From Bacteroidota bacterium (GTDB lineage Bacteria; Bacteroidota; Bacteroidia; Palsa-948): a DNA stretch of 42,655 bases. The DNA lies in the NCBI GenBank assembly GCA_016213405.1, contig JACRAM010000095.1, positions 1-42,655 on the forward strand. The letters run 5' to 3'. A model generated the notes under the pieces. It saw nothing but the letters and a program-made list of their open reading frames with translations. It was not told where the DNA came from and did not search any database. Both the position numbers and the translations under genes were made by a program. Positions 23,103 to 31,949 of the stretch are shown one piece after another. The first letter of the stretch is position 1, and every line of letters starts with the position of its first letter.

Positions 23103-26100
23103 ATGAATACCGAAACTCCATACCACCCGAAAAATAAAATCCGCATTGTTACTGCCGCTTCGCTGTTTGACGGTCACGATGCCGCCATCAACATCATGCG
23201 AAGGATTATGCAGAGCACAGGAGCTGAAGTGATTCACCTTGGGCACGACCGCGCGGTGGAAGAAGTGGTGGATTGCGCCATTCAGGAAGATGCGCACGCC
23301 ATTGCAATGACTTCGTATCAGGGCGGACATATTGAATATTTTAAATACATGTATGACTTGCTGAAGAAAAAGGGAGCGGAGCACATAAAAATTTTCGGAG
23401 GCGGAGGCGGAACAATTCTTCCAAGCGAAATTGAAGAATTGCAGAAGTACGGCATCACGCGCATTTATCATCCTGATGACGGACGCCATATGGGTTTGCA
23501 GGGAATGATTAACGATGTTTTGAAATCCTGCGACTATCCATTCGGAAATAATTTGAATGGAGAATTCACACCTATTTCGGTGAAGGATAAAAAAAACATT
23601 GCGCGATTAATTTCTGCTGCTGAAAATTTTCCTCATGAAAGCAAACCGATTCTTGCAAAAATAAAAAAGAAAAGCGCTGCCATCAATACTCCAGTTCTTG
23701 GAATCACCGGAACAGGTGGCGCTGGAAAATCCTCTCTCATAGATGAATTGGTGAGAAGATTTATTCTTGACTTTCCGGGCAAACATATCGGAATTGTTTC
23801 TATTGACCCATCGAAGAAAAAAACCGGTGGGGCATTATTGGGAGACAGAATCCGTATGAATGCCATCCTCAACGAACATGTTTACATGCGTTCGCTTGCC
23901 ACACGCCAAAGCAACATTGCCATCAGCAAGCACGCGGATGATGCTGTGAATATTCTCAAGGCAGCAGGATTCGATCTGATAATTGTAGAAACATCCGGCA
24001 TCGGGCAGAGCGATACGGAAATTACCGACCATGCGGATGTTTCGCTCTATGTTATGACTCCTGAATTTGGCGCTGCATCGCAGCTTGAAAAAATTGATAT
24101 GCTTGATTTTGCTGATGTGATTGCGATAAATAAATTTGATAAGCGCGGTGCAATGGATGCGCTTCGTGATGTGCGCAAGCAATACAAACGCAACAGAAAT
24201 ATTTTCAAGGTTGCTGACGAAAAACTTCCTGTGTTCGGAACCATCGCATCACAGTTCAACGACCCGGGAACAAATTCACTCTACAAATCTGTTATTGACA
24301 AGATTAATGAAAGGAAGGGTACAAAGTTTATATCAAAATTTGCTATCACAAAAGAAATGAGCGAGAAGATTTACATCATTCCTCCTTCACGCACACGCTA
24401 TCTCTCCGATATAACAGATAACAACCGCAAATACGATGAATGGGTAAGAACTCAGAGCGAGATTGCAGAAAAACTTTATGTGTTGCATCAGACAATTTTA
24501 TTGTTTGGCGGTCCGGATTTATTACATGGCTCTCCCCCTTTGAAAGGGGGAGGAGATTTTACAGGAAAATACTCGAAAGGATTAATGAATCATCCCGTTT
24601 TAAAAACTTTTCGCAAAGAAAAAAGAAATGCATTGACTCCAGCCGAAGCAAAACTCTGGACAATATTACAAGGCAGAAAGCTTAAAGGAAGAAAATTCAG
24701 AAGGCAGCATTCCATTGGACCATACATAGTTGATTTTTTCTGTCCGGAAGAACAATTAGCAATAGAGGTTGATGGAAACCATCATTATAATGCAGTTGGA
24801 GCGGATTACGATTATGAGCGAACAATATTTATTAATACTTATGGAATAAAAGTATTAAGATTTGAAAACAAAATGATTTTTGAGCAGACAAATTTTGTTA
24901 TTGAAGGAATTATACAAGCGTATGGATGGGAAAATACAACCACCCCTGCCCATCCTTTACAAGGAGGGGAGTTATTAAAAACTCTAACAAAAAAATTTAT
25001 TGTAACACTCGAAACTCTTGATCCTCATAACTGGAAACTTATTGAGGATTGGCAGAAGAAAATTAAAAAATATAAAGACGAAAACTACATTTTCAAAGTC
25101 CGCGACAAGGAAATTAAAATCAAAACTCATTCTGAAAGTTTATCACATACTCAGGTTCCGAAAGTTTCTCTTCCAAGATTCAAATCGTGGGGAGAAATTC
25201 TCAGATGGTCGCTTGCAGAAAATGTGCCCGGAGAATTTCCTTATGCAGCAGGAATTTACCCTTTCAAGCGCGAAGGCGAAGACCCTGCAAGAATGTTCGC
25301 TGGTGAAGGATGCCCTGAAAGAACCAATAAGCGCTTCCATTATGTTTCAAAAGGATTGCCAGCGAAAAGATTATCCACCGCGTTTGACAGCGTAACGCTC
25401 TATGGAAATGACCCTGATTATCGTCCGGACATCTATGGAAAAATCGGCAACAGCGGAGTTTCCATTTGCTGTCTGGATGATGCAAAAAAATTGTACAGCG
25501 GTTTCAATCTTGCCAACCCTAAAACTTCTGTGAGCATGACCATCAATGGTCCAGCTCCCATGATGCTCGGATTCTTCATGAATGCAGCTATTGACCAGCA
25601 ATGTGAAATATATATTAAACAAAATGGACTGGAAAAAGAAGTAAAAAAGAAGATTGAAAAATTCTACAAAGAAAAAAAATGCATTCGCCCGAAATACAAT
25701 GCACCCATGCCAGAAGGTAATGACGGGCTTGGTTTGATGCTGCTTGGAATTACCGGAGACAATATTCTTGAGAAAAATGTTTATGAAAAAATCAAAACCG
25801 AAACACTGAAGCAAGTTCGCGGAACGGTGCAGGCAGATATTTTAAAAGAAGATCAGGCGCAGAACACCTGTATTTTCTCTACGGAGTTCGCGCTGCGAAT
25901 GATGGGAGATGTGCAGGAATATTTTATCAATAACAAAGTAAGAAATTTTTATTCCGTTTCCATCAGCGGCTATCACATAGCAGAAGCAGGAGCGAATCCG
26001 ATTTCACAACTTGCCTTCACGCTGGCAAATGGTTTCACATTTGTGGAATATTATCTGAATCGCGGAATGAACATCAATGACTTCGGTCCGAATCTTTCTT

Positions 26101-26918
26101 TCTTTTTCTCGAACGGAATTGATCCAGAATATGCAGTAATAGGAAGGGTTGCGCGAAGAATCTGGGCAAAGGCGATGAAATATAAATACGGTGCGGATGA
26201 ACGTTCGCAGATGCTGAAATATCACATACAAACATCGGGCAGAAGTTTGCACGCGCAGGAAATTGATTTCAACGATATACGCACTACGCTGCAGGCGCTT
26301 TATGCAATTTACGACAACTGCAATTCACTTCACACGAATGCGTATGATGAAGCTATCACTACTCCGACAGAAGAAAGTGTGCGCAGGGCAATGGCGATTC
26401 AACTCATCATCAATAAAGAATTAGGACTGGCAAAGAATGAAAATCCACTGCAAGGTTCATTCATTATAGAAGAGATGACTGATCTGGTGGAAGATGCTGT
26501 GTGTGCAGAATTTGACAGAATCACCGAGCGCGGAGGAGTTTTGGGAGCAATGGAAACCATGTATCAGCGAAGTAAAATTCAAGAGGAGAGTTTGTATTAT
26601 GAAACATTGAAACACACAGGAGAATTTCCGATCATTGGAGTAAATACTTTTCTTTCGTCAAAAGGTTCACCCACCATTCTTCCAAAAGAAGTGATACGAG
26701 CAACAGAAGAAGAAAAGCAAGAGCAGATAAAAACGATTGAGAATCTTCATAGGAAATTTTCAAAAGAATCTGATGATGCGCTGAAGAAACTTCAACTGGC
26801 AGCTGTGCAGAACAAAAATATTTTTGCCGAACTGATGGTTGCTGCAAAATATTGTTCGCTCGGACAAATTACTAATTCATTATTTGAGGTTGGCGGGCAA
26901 TACAGAAGAAATATGTGA
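23103..26918 (+). CDS. icmF: Fused isobutyryl-CoA mutase (IcmF) with a DUF559 domain inserted in frame
   Basis: A 1271-residue coenzyme B12-dependent mutase. Residues ~14-140 form the cobalamin-binding domain ([12 protein letters not shown] with the base-off His; GGGGGTI). Residues ~150-450 are the MeaB/MeaI-like G-protein chaperone (Walker [11 protein letters not shown] near 200; NKFDKRG). The mutase barrel starts near 690 ([35 protein letters not shown]). IcmF interconverts isobutyryl- and n-butyryl-CoA, and the chaperone uses GTP to exchange damaged cofactor. Normal IcmF is ~1090-1140 residues. Here ~150 extra residues (about 465-625) separate chaperone and mutase and contain a DUF559 endonuclease domain flanked by palindromes, without loss of frame. 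Whether the enzyme still folds is unknown. A TGATG overlap couples it to the downstream cyclase gene. Confidence 0.92.
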   Translation: MNTETPYHPKNKIRIVTAASLFDGHDAAINIMRRIMQSTGAEVIHLGHDRAVEEVVDCAIQEDAHAIAMTSYQGGHIEYFKYMYDLLKKKGAEHIKIFGGGGGTILPSEIEELQKYGITRIYHPDDGRHMGLQGMINDVLKSCDYPFGNNLNGEFTPISVKDKKNIARLISAAENFPHESKPILAKIKKKSAAINTPVLGITGTGGAGKSSLIDELVRRFILDFPGKHIGIVSIDPSKKKTGGALLGDRIRMNAILNEHVYMRSLATRQSNIAISKHADDAVNILKAAGFDLIIVETSGIGQSDTEITDHADVSLYVMTPEFGAASQLEKIDMLDFADVIAINKFDKRGAMDALRDVRKQYKRNRNIFKVADEKLPVFGTIASQFNDPGTNSLYKSVIDKINERKGTKFISKFAITKEMSEKIYIIPPSRTRYLSDITDNNRKYDEWVRTQSEIAEKLYVLHQTILLFGGPDLLHGSPPLKGGGDFTGKYSKGLMNHPVLKTFRKEKRNALTPAEAKLWTILQGRKLKGRKFRRQHSIGPYIVDFFCPEEQLAIEVDGNHHYNAVGADYDYERTIFINTYGIKVLRFENKMIFEQTNFVIEGIIQAYGWENTTTPAHPLQGGELLKTLTKKFIVTLETLDPHNWKLIEDWQKKIKKYKDENYIFKVRDKEIKIKTHSESLSHTQVPKVSLPRFKSWGEILRWSLAENVPGEFPYAAGIYPFKREGEDPARMFAGEGCPERTNKRFHYVSKGLPAKRLSTAFDSVTLYGNDPDYRPDIYGKIGNSGVSICCLDDAKKLYSGFNLANPKTSVSMTINGPAPMMLGFFMNAAIDQQCEIYIKQNGLEKEVKKKIEKFYKEKKCIRPKYNAPMPEGNDGLGLMLLGITGDNILEKNVYEKIKTETLKQVRGTVQADILKEDQAQNTCIFSTEFALRMMGDVQEYFINNKVRNFYSVSISGYHIAEAGANPISQLAFTLANGFTFVEYYLNRGMNINDFGPNLSFFFSNGIDPEYAVIGRVARRIWAKAMKYKYGADERSQMLKYHIQTSGRSLHAQEIDFNDIRTTLQALYAIYDNCNSLHTNAYDEAITTPTEESVRRAMAIQLIINKELGLAKNENPLQGSFIIEEMTDLVEDAVCAEFDRITERGGVLGAMETMYQRSKIQEESLYYETLKHTGEFPIIGVNTFLSSKGSPTILPKEVIRATEEEKQEQIKTIENLHRKFSKESDDALKKLQLAAVQNKNIFAELMVAAKYCSLGQITNSLFEVGGQYRRNM
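24532..24552. repeat. Palindrome at the left edge of the DUF559 insertion
   Basis: CTCCCCCTTT (24532-24541) and AAAGGGGGAG (24543-24552) are exact reverse complements around a single G. It lies ~30 bp before the DUF559 ATG and is translated as SPPLKGGG in icmF. Confidence 0.85.
24949..24968. repeat. Palindrome at the right edge of the DUF559 insertion
   Basis: TCCTT (24953-24957) pairs with AAGGA (24961-24965) around TAC. The stem is extended by CCC (24949-24951) with GGG (24966-24968) across one bulged A. It is preceded by CACCCCTG, a motif also seen as CCCCTG at the start of the tsaC insertion. Confidence 0.7.
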
Positions 26919-28783
26919 TGCCTAACGTATTATTTAAGATGTGCAATTTAAAATCTGAATTCCTGAAAAAAATAATTCTTGTTTTATTTTACTTTCTGAC
27001 AACTGCACTCTTGTTACCATTTTACGCACAAAAAAACCCAATTGATTCTTTAAAGAATTTACTAAAAACCCTAAGAGAGAATACAGACAAGGTGAATATT
27101 CTTTATCAGTTAAGCGAAGAATCTAATGATGACCGAGATGTTCTCAACTACGCTTCGCAGTCTATGCAACTTGCCGAAAAATTAAATTATAAAAAAGGAA
27201 TCGCTGATGCCTCTAACAATGTTGGTTATGCCTACATGAACCTTGGCGATATTCCAAAGGCACTTGAATATTACCACAGAAGTTTAAAAATTCAGGAAGA
27301 ACTTTCTGTACAAGAAACCGATTCAACTGCAGTTCGTGAAAGCAAAATCGGAATTGCCAATTCATTAAATAATATTGCCTATGTGTACGATAACCAGGGC
27401 GACATTACAATGGCGCTTGAATATTTTCATAAAAGCTTAACAATACGTGAAGAAATAAAAGACAAAGCAGGAACCGCCCAATCACTAAATAATATCGGAG
27501 TTGTCTATAATAAAAAGGGGGATGTTCCAAATTCACTTGAATGTTTCCAAAAAAGTTTATCCTTACACGAAGAACTAAAAGATAAAAACGGCATAGGGGG
27601 AGCATTAAGTAACATCGGTACAATTTATCATAAGGCGGGCGACATTAGTAAAGCGCTTGAATATTATCAAAAAAGTTTAGCGATACGGGAAACAATAAAT
27701 GATAAAGCAGGAATTGCAAACACACTCATTAACATTGGTGGTATTTTTTTTATACAAAAAAATTACAGCAAAGCAGAAAAATATTTTATCCGCTCTCTGC
27801 AATTAGCAAAAGAAATTGGTTTCCCCGCGAGCATTCGCAATGCAAGCAATCAGCTGAGCAATATTTATTCAGTGCAGAGCAAATTCAAACAGGCGTTTGA
27901 AATGCAAGTGCTGTTTAAGAAAATGGCAGATAGTATTAGTAATGAAGAAACACGCAAGTCATCGGTAAAGAAACAAATGCAATATGATTTTGAAAAAAAA
28001 GAACAGTCCATAAAGTCCGTTCAGGATAAAAAAGACGCAGTAGCAAATGCAGAAAGTCGGAAACAGAAATTAATTACAGGGTTTACAGTTTTCGGACTGC
28101 TATTTACAGCAGTGTTTGCTTTCTTCATATTCCGTGAGAGAAAAAAGAGCGAAAAACTACTGCTGAATATTTTGCCCATTGAAACAGCACGTGAACTCAA
28201 AACTTCGGGAAAGGCAAAAGCAAAACATTATGAGCAGGTTACCGTGATGTTCACCGATTTTAAAGGATTTACAAACATTGCAGAAAAACTTTCTGCTGAA
28301 GAATTAGTAAGCGAGCTGGATTTTTTGTTCAAAAAGTTTGATGAAATCATTTCTAACTATCAAATAGAAAAGATAAAAACAATCGGAGATGCTTATATGT
28401 GTGCAAGCGGACTTCCTACTCCGAATAATAATCATGCTGAGAATATCGTTAACGCAAGTTTAGAAATGCAAAACTGGATGACCAGTCAAAACGGAAAGTG
28501 GCAATTGAGAATCGGCATTCATACTGGACCTGTCACTGCAGGAGTGGTGGGTAATAAAAAATTCGCTTATGATATATGGGGAGATACCGTGAATATAGCT
28601 GCAAGAATGGAGCAATCAGGTGAATCCGGGAAAATAAATATATCGGGAAACACATACCAGTTTATCTCCCCAGTGCTTGTGGAAAAGGGATGGGAAGTGA
28701 AGCACAGAGGAAAAATTCCAGCAAAAAACATTGGAGAAGTGGATATGTATTTTATAGAAATGAAATCTGCTGCAAACACATAA
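26918..28783 (+). CDS. TPR sensor with class III adenylate cyclase domain
   Basis: About 620 residues. An N-terminal hydrophobic segment (LVLFYFLTTALLLPFYA) serves as signal peptide or anchor. Residues ~45-330 hold five or six TPR repeats (G.A.SLNNIG.VY...GD...LE.YQKSL.I.E). One membrane helix follows near 385-405. A cytoplasmic class III cyclase domain spans ~438-600. Metal-binding Asp residues are in MFTDFKGFT and TIGDAYM; the Lys in EKIKTIG and Asp in YDIWGDT indicate ATP as substrate; the transition-state Asn and Arg are in VNIAARM. So it should make cAMP in response to a periplasmic signal sensed by the TPRs. Start at 26918 or 26939 (MCNLKSEF). It overlaps icmF by 1 bp and lies 16 bp before the SpoIIE gene. 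Confidence 0.88.
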   Translation: MPNVLFKMCNLKSEFLKKIILVLFYFLTTALLLPFYAQKNPIDSLKNLLKTLRENTDKVNILYQLSEESNDDRDVLNYASQSMQLAEKLNYKKGIADASNNVGYAYMNLGDIPKALEYYHRSLKIQEELSVQETDSTAVRESKIGIANSLNNIAYVYDNQGDITMALEYFHKSLTIREEIKDKAGTAQSLNNIGVVYNKKGDVPNSLECFQKSLSLHEELKDKNGIGGALSNIGTIYHKAGDISKALEYYQKSLAIRETINDKAGIANTLINIGGIFFIQKNYSKAEKYFIRSLQLAKEIGFPASIRNASNQLSNIYSVQSKFKQAFEMQVLFKKMADSISNEETRKSSVKKQMQYDFEKKEQSIKSVQDKKDAVANAESRKQKLITGFTVFGLLFTAVFAFFIFRERKKSEKLLLNILPIETARELKTSGKAKAKHYEQVTVMFTDFKGFTNIAEKLSAEELVSELDFLFKKFDEIISNYQIEKIKTIGDAYMCASGLPTPNNNHAENIVNASLEMQNWMTSQNGKWQLRIGIHTGPVTAGVVGNKKFAYDIWGDTVNIAARMEQSGESGKINISGNTYQFISPVLVEKGWEVKHRGKIPAKNIGEVDMYFIEMKSAANT

Positions 28784-28799
28784 TATTTTAAGTAAGAAT

Positions 28800-30071
28800 A
28801 TGTTTAAACGGATTATCAATACAGGCATTTATCCTGAACTAAATTTCAAGGAACAAAGCAAAATCAGGATTTTCAACATTTCCTGTCTTGTTGTTTCATC
28901 CATTCTCATTTTTTATTCTGTATTAGGAATCATACAGGAACTTTATCTTATTTCATTTCTTTCTTTGCTGGAAGTATTATTTTTTGCTTTTAACTTATGG
29001 ATAACTCATCTTCGCAAATACATTTTTTCTTATCACTTCGGTATCATCAACGGAATGATGTTCATATTTAGTTTCGCAATCGTCCTTGGTGAAACAAATC
29101 AGGCGCATCTCTATTTTTTATTCATGCCTATGGCGGCAATGATAGTGTTTGACAGCAAAAAAACAGCATTGTTTTATTTTATTCTATCTATGATTCTGCT
29201 GACAGCATCCACATTTATTTACAAGTACTTCACGCCATTCTATGATGTTTCTGCTACAGGAGGGGTTTTCGGATTGACCAATCTTTTATTTGCCGGACTG
29301 TTGATTTTTCTGGGAATAAAACTTTTTAAAGTAGAAAACCTCGAGTTTAATGAAAAAATAAACCTGCAGAAAAAATTACTGGAAGAAAAAAATAAAGACA
29401 TAACCGATTCAATTACTTACGCAAAGAGAATACAAAAAGCGCTGATGGCATCCGATTCTCTTCTCAATAAAAATCTTCCTGAACATTTTATTTTGTACAA
29501 GCCAAAAGATATTGTGAGCGGAGATTTTTACTGGGCTCAGAAATGCGGTGATAAATTTTTAATTGCTACCTGCGATTGCACAGGGCATGGTGTGCCGGGC
29601 GCTTTCATGAGTCTGCTCGGAATTTCTTTTCTCAATGAAATCACGAAAGAAAAAAAATATTGCTCAGCCCGATTTGATTTTTAATTCCCTGCGGGAACAA
29701 ATCATCAAAGCGTTAAACCCTGAAGGCAACGAAGAAGGAAAAGATGGAATGGATGCGGTGCTTTGCAGTTTTGATCCATCACCAGACGGAGGGAAACTTG
29801 AATTTGCCTGCGCCAACAATCCTTTGTGGATTTTACGCAACAATCAATGGCTTGAATTCAAACCCGATAAATTTCCAATTGGGATGCAGGGAGAAAACAA
29901 ACCGTTTACGTTGCAGAAAGTTCAACTGCAAAAAGGCGACTTGGTTTATTCCTTCACGGATGGCTATGCCGACCAGTTTGGAGGAGAAAAAGGGAAAAAA
30001 TTAAAATACAAGAACTTTCAGCAATTACTTTTGAATACTTCTGAAAAAAGAATGGATGAACAAAAAATAAT
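28800..30071 (+). pseudogene. SpoIIE-type PP2C phosphatase, 5' part (frameshift and IS-interrupted)
   Basis: Residues 1-180 hold six hydrophobic segments, then a coiled coil (EKINLQKKLLEEKNKDI) and a SpoIIE/PP2C-type serine phosphatase domain (DIVSGDFYW, TCDCTGHGVPGAFMS, and in the second frame EGKDGMDAVLCSFD, ANNPLWILRN, YSFTDGYADQFGG). Reading jumps one frame at the A tract 29650-29657: with seven instead of eight A residues it continues as ITKEKNIAQPDLIFN. At 30071 the coding sequence is broken by an IS1595-like insertion. The last 29 codons continue after it (31861-31949). Intact, it would dephosphorylate a protein substrate in a membrane signalling pathway, perhaps with the adjacent cyclase. 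As present it is probably inactive. Confidence 0.8.
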
Positions 30072-30125
30072 GCACATATCCCTAAGATTATTTTTTTATT
30101 ATCTTTATTCTCCAAAAAATACAGT

Positions 30126-30536
30126 ATGGATATAATTTATTTGGAATGGGAGAAAACTAATATTAAAGAACTTTCTGAATTTAAAGACACCTTTTTCTAT
30201 GCTTTTACAAAAAGTAATACGTTGCTTTATATTGGTATTGCTTGGTATCAACCAGTGGATAAGGAAGTAAAAAACACTATTCGCAAATTGGATTATCCTG
30301 CTGATAAACTTGTTATTTGGCTTGGATACATTAAAGATTGCTCTCTCGGAAGAATTACTGAAAACATTATTAGAGATACAGAATCTTTGATGGTATGTAT
30401 CAATAATCCCAGAGACAATACTCACTATAAAAAGAATTATATCGGGCGAGATTATTTGAAGGTAGTTAGTTATGATTGTTCTTTTTTGCATGATGTTATA
30501 TATTATGACCATCCTGAATTTTTCCCTGTTTCATAG
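30126..30536 (+). CDS. IS passenger, possible GIY-YIG-like protein
   Basis: A 136-residue protein inside the insertion sequence. FFYAFTKSNTLLYIGIA resembles the start of a GIY-YIG nuclease (a 'Y...YIG' pair), and later TESLMVCINNPRDN with GRDYLKVV resembles the E...NP..N end of such domains. A catalytic Arg could be R in the LGRITENII segment. The match is partial, so I call it only GIY-YIG-like. The last 41 bp overlap the end of the oppositely directed passenger gene. It could act with the transposase or be a cargo or defence gene. Start at 30126 is the first ATG of the frame. Confidence 0.5.
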   Translation: MDIIYLEWEKTNIKELSEFKDTFFYAFTKSNTLLYIGIAWYQPVDKEVKNTIRKLDYPADKLVIWLGYIKDCSLGRITENIIRDTESLMVCINNPRDNTHYKKNYIGRDYLKVVSYDCSFLHDVIYYDHPEFFPVS

Positions 30537-30843
30537 TCCTTCTTTTAAATATTCCATTCAATAGTTTATTAATTTTCCCTTTCTTTATTATTTCAATTCC
30601 CATGATTAAAAATTCCCTTTCCGTAGTATTTAAAAATGAACGCAAATTTCCTTTCTTGTCAAGGTAGGATTGTATATAATACTCCAAGCCCATTCTCATT
30701 AAATACCCTACATTCCAATAGTAAGAAATCAATAATTCCTCATTGTCAAAATCCATATTAACTCTGTAATCAATGTCCTTTTTCCATTTTGTTAAAATGT
30801 CCCGACTTGGGCGTAAAATTTTTATCTTTTTTTTATTTTCCAT
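30496..30843 (-). CDS. IS passenger protein of unknown function
   Basis: A 115-residue, Lys-rich, mostly helical protein (MENKKKIKILRPSRDILTK, then YYWNVGYLMRMGLEYYIQ and a basic tail). No motif recognised. It starts 11 bp inside the 3' end of the transposase gene on the same strand, so translation may be coupled, and converges with the GIY-YIG-like passenger (41-bp overlap). Confidence 0.5.
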   Translation of the reverse strand: MENKKKIKILRPSRDILTKWKKDIDYRVNMDFDNEELLISYYWNVGYLMRMGLEYYIQSYLDKKGNLRSFLNTTEREFLIMGIEIIKKGKINKLLNGIFKRRTMKQGKIQDGHNI

Positions 30844-31802
30844 ACGCTACTTGTTTTACTTGTTCCGTTGATGTTGCTTTCCAATGATATAATTCTTTCG
30901 GGTGATGGAGCGCATTTTTTAGGAACGATTCAAACTCATTTCCCCGAAAAGTTTTGTGATTGTATTTCCATTCATACTCTACCAGATAAAACGGCAGATA
31001 TTTTTTGCTGATGGCTTTGTAACTTCCCTTGATGCCATTCTTTACATAACTCCAAAATCCCTCTATGGTATTGATGTGAACTATTCCTTTGCTGAATTGT
31101 TTTTTGTGAATTATTACCAATCTTTCAATGTAGTCCTCCAACGCCTTGTATGACTTAAAGCCATCGGTTACGAGTATTGAATTTTCATTGCTCGCATAAT
31201 GTTTCAGCATGGCTAAAAGATTTCTTTTGGTAAGTTTTTCAATCACCTTGCTTTTCACATTTCCTTTCCTTTGTACCATTGCAGCCACCGAAACGCGATT
31301 TGTTCCTCGTCCGCGCTTTAATTTTATTCCCTTGTCCGATATGCTGGGCTGGCTGTCGGCAATGTTTTTTCTTTTTCGTGCCTTTCCTCCGAAATATGCT
31401 TCATCCATTTCAATTATTCCGTGTAGTTTGGTCGCGGGCATCAGCATACCCACGCGCACGCGCATACAGGTATAGAAAGCGGTCTTATAGGTCATTCCGA
31501 TATTGCGCTGAACTTCTTTGGCTGCCATTCCACTTTTGGCATTTAAAACCAACGCAATGGTGGCGAACCATTCAGGCAATGGCATGAGCGTTCCTTCAAA
31601 AATAGTGTCTGTGAAAACAGAAAACTGCTCTTTACAGGTTTTACAAAAGTATCGCCCCCCGTTCTGAATCTACGACTCTTACCTTTTTACTTTCGCAAAA
31701 AGGACACTTTACAGTTTTTCCCCATCGTATTTTTCGCAGGTAAGACACACATTTCCTCTGTGTGTTAAACTGTTTGGTGATTTGAAGTATATTTGTTGCC
31801 AT
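30833..31802 (-). pseudogene. IS1595-family (ISXO2-like) transposase, frameshifted
   Basis: Translation from ATG at 31802 begins MATNILQITKQFNTQRKCVS, with a zinc-ribbon start (CPFCESKKVR). It hits a stop after a run of six C (31655-31660; G on the coding strand). With one fewer base the frame continues GRYFCKTCKEQFSVFTDTIFEG into MPLPEWFATIALVLN and the rest of the transposase. Catalytic acidic residues are in EMDEAYFGG and LVTDGFKSY, with NTIEGFWSYVK as the third site. The second half (30833-31585) is a long open frame, so the first-half break is recent, a slippage-prone site, or a read error. Length (970 bp, one more than a multiple of three) fits a single extra base. Confidence 0.85.
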
Positions 31803-31860
31803 CTTTATAGAGAAATATTTTGTTTTTCTAATTTATTAAAATAATCTTAGGGATATGTGC

Positions 31861-31949
31861 AAAAAATAATTCTTGATAAAACTATTGAAACATGGAGAGG
31901 AAATCTTGAGCAGGTGGATGATATATTAATAATAGGAATCAGAGTATGA
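31861..31949 (+). pseudogene. SpoIIE-type phosphatase, 3' part after the insertion sequence
   Basis: This continues the phosphatase gene begun at 28800. The frame reads KIILDKTIETW, RGNLEQVDDILIIGIRV and stop TGA at 31947-31949, exactly the family's C-terminal helix and strand. It starts with the second copy of the 10-bp target duplication. The stop overlaps the ATG of the next gene (ATGA at 31946), showing that the two genes were originally translationally coupled. Confidence 0.85.

Larger units (their letters stand above)
24503..24985 (+). mobile_element. In-frame insertion carrying a DUF559 (Vsr-like) endonuclease
   Basis: The inserted ~480 bp reads without a stop through icmF. Its core, from an ATG at 24585, encodes a complete DUF559 domain: [47 protein letters not shown] and [13 protein letters not shown]. 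The Asp of VDF and the E-V-D of IEVDG are the expected PD-(D/E)XK-type residues related to Vsr repair endonucleases. Freestanding DUF559 genes begin in just this way, so the domain is a once-independent gene. Palindromes lie on both sides (24532-24552 and 24949-24968), translating as PPLKGGG and PLQGGE. Host homology stops before ~24500 ([13 protein letters not shown]) and resumes at ~24990 ([15 protein letters not shown]). Boundaries are approximate, judged from family knowledge. Confidence 0.75.
30072..31860. mobile_element. IS1595-like insertion sequence with passenger genes
   Basis: A 1789-bp element. Its ends are a perfect 23-bp inverted repeat (30072-30094, starting GCACATATCCCTAAG, and 31838-31860). 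It is flanked by a 10-bp direct repeat AAAAAATAAT at 30062-30071 and 31861-31870. Removing the element and one repeat restores the SpoIIE phosphatase frame (MDEQKIILDKTIETW). It carries an ISXO2-type transposase on the minus strand, broken by a frameshift, and two passenger genes. Passenger genes are common in IS1595. The typical target duplication of this family is 8 bp, so part of the 10 bp may be chance. Confidence 0.92.

Noticed and set aside
24503-24985. Intein in icmF
   Set aside because: No N-terminal Cys/Ser splice block, no terminal His-Asn followed by Cys/Ser/Thr, and the insertion is a DUF559 domain with palindromic edges rather than a HINT domain.
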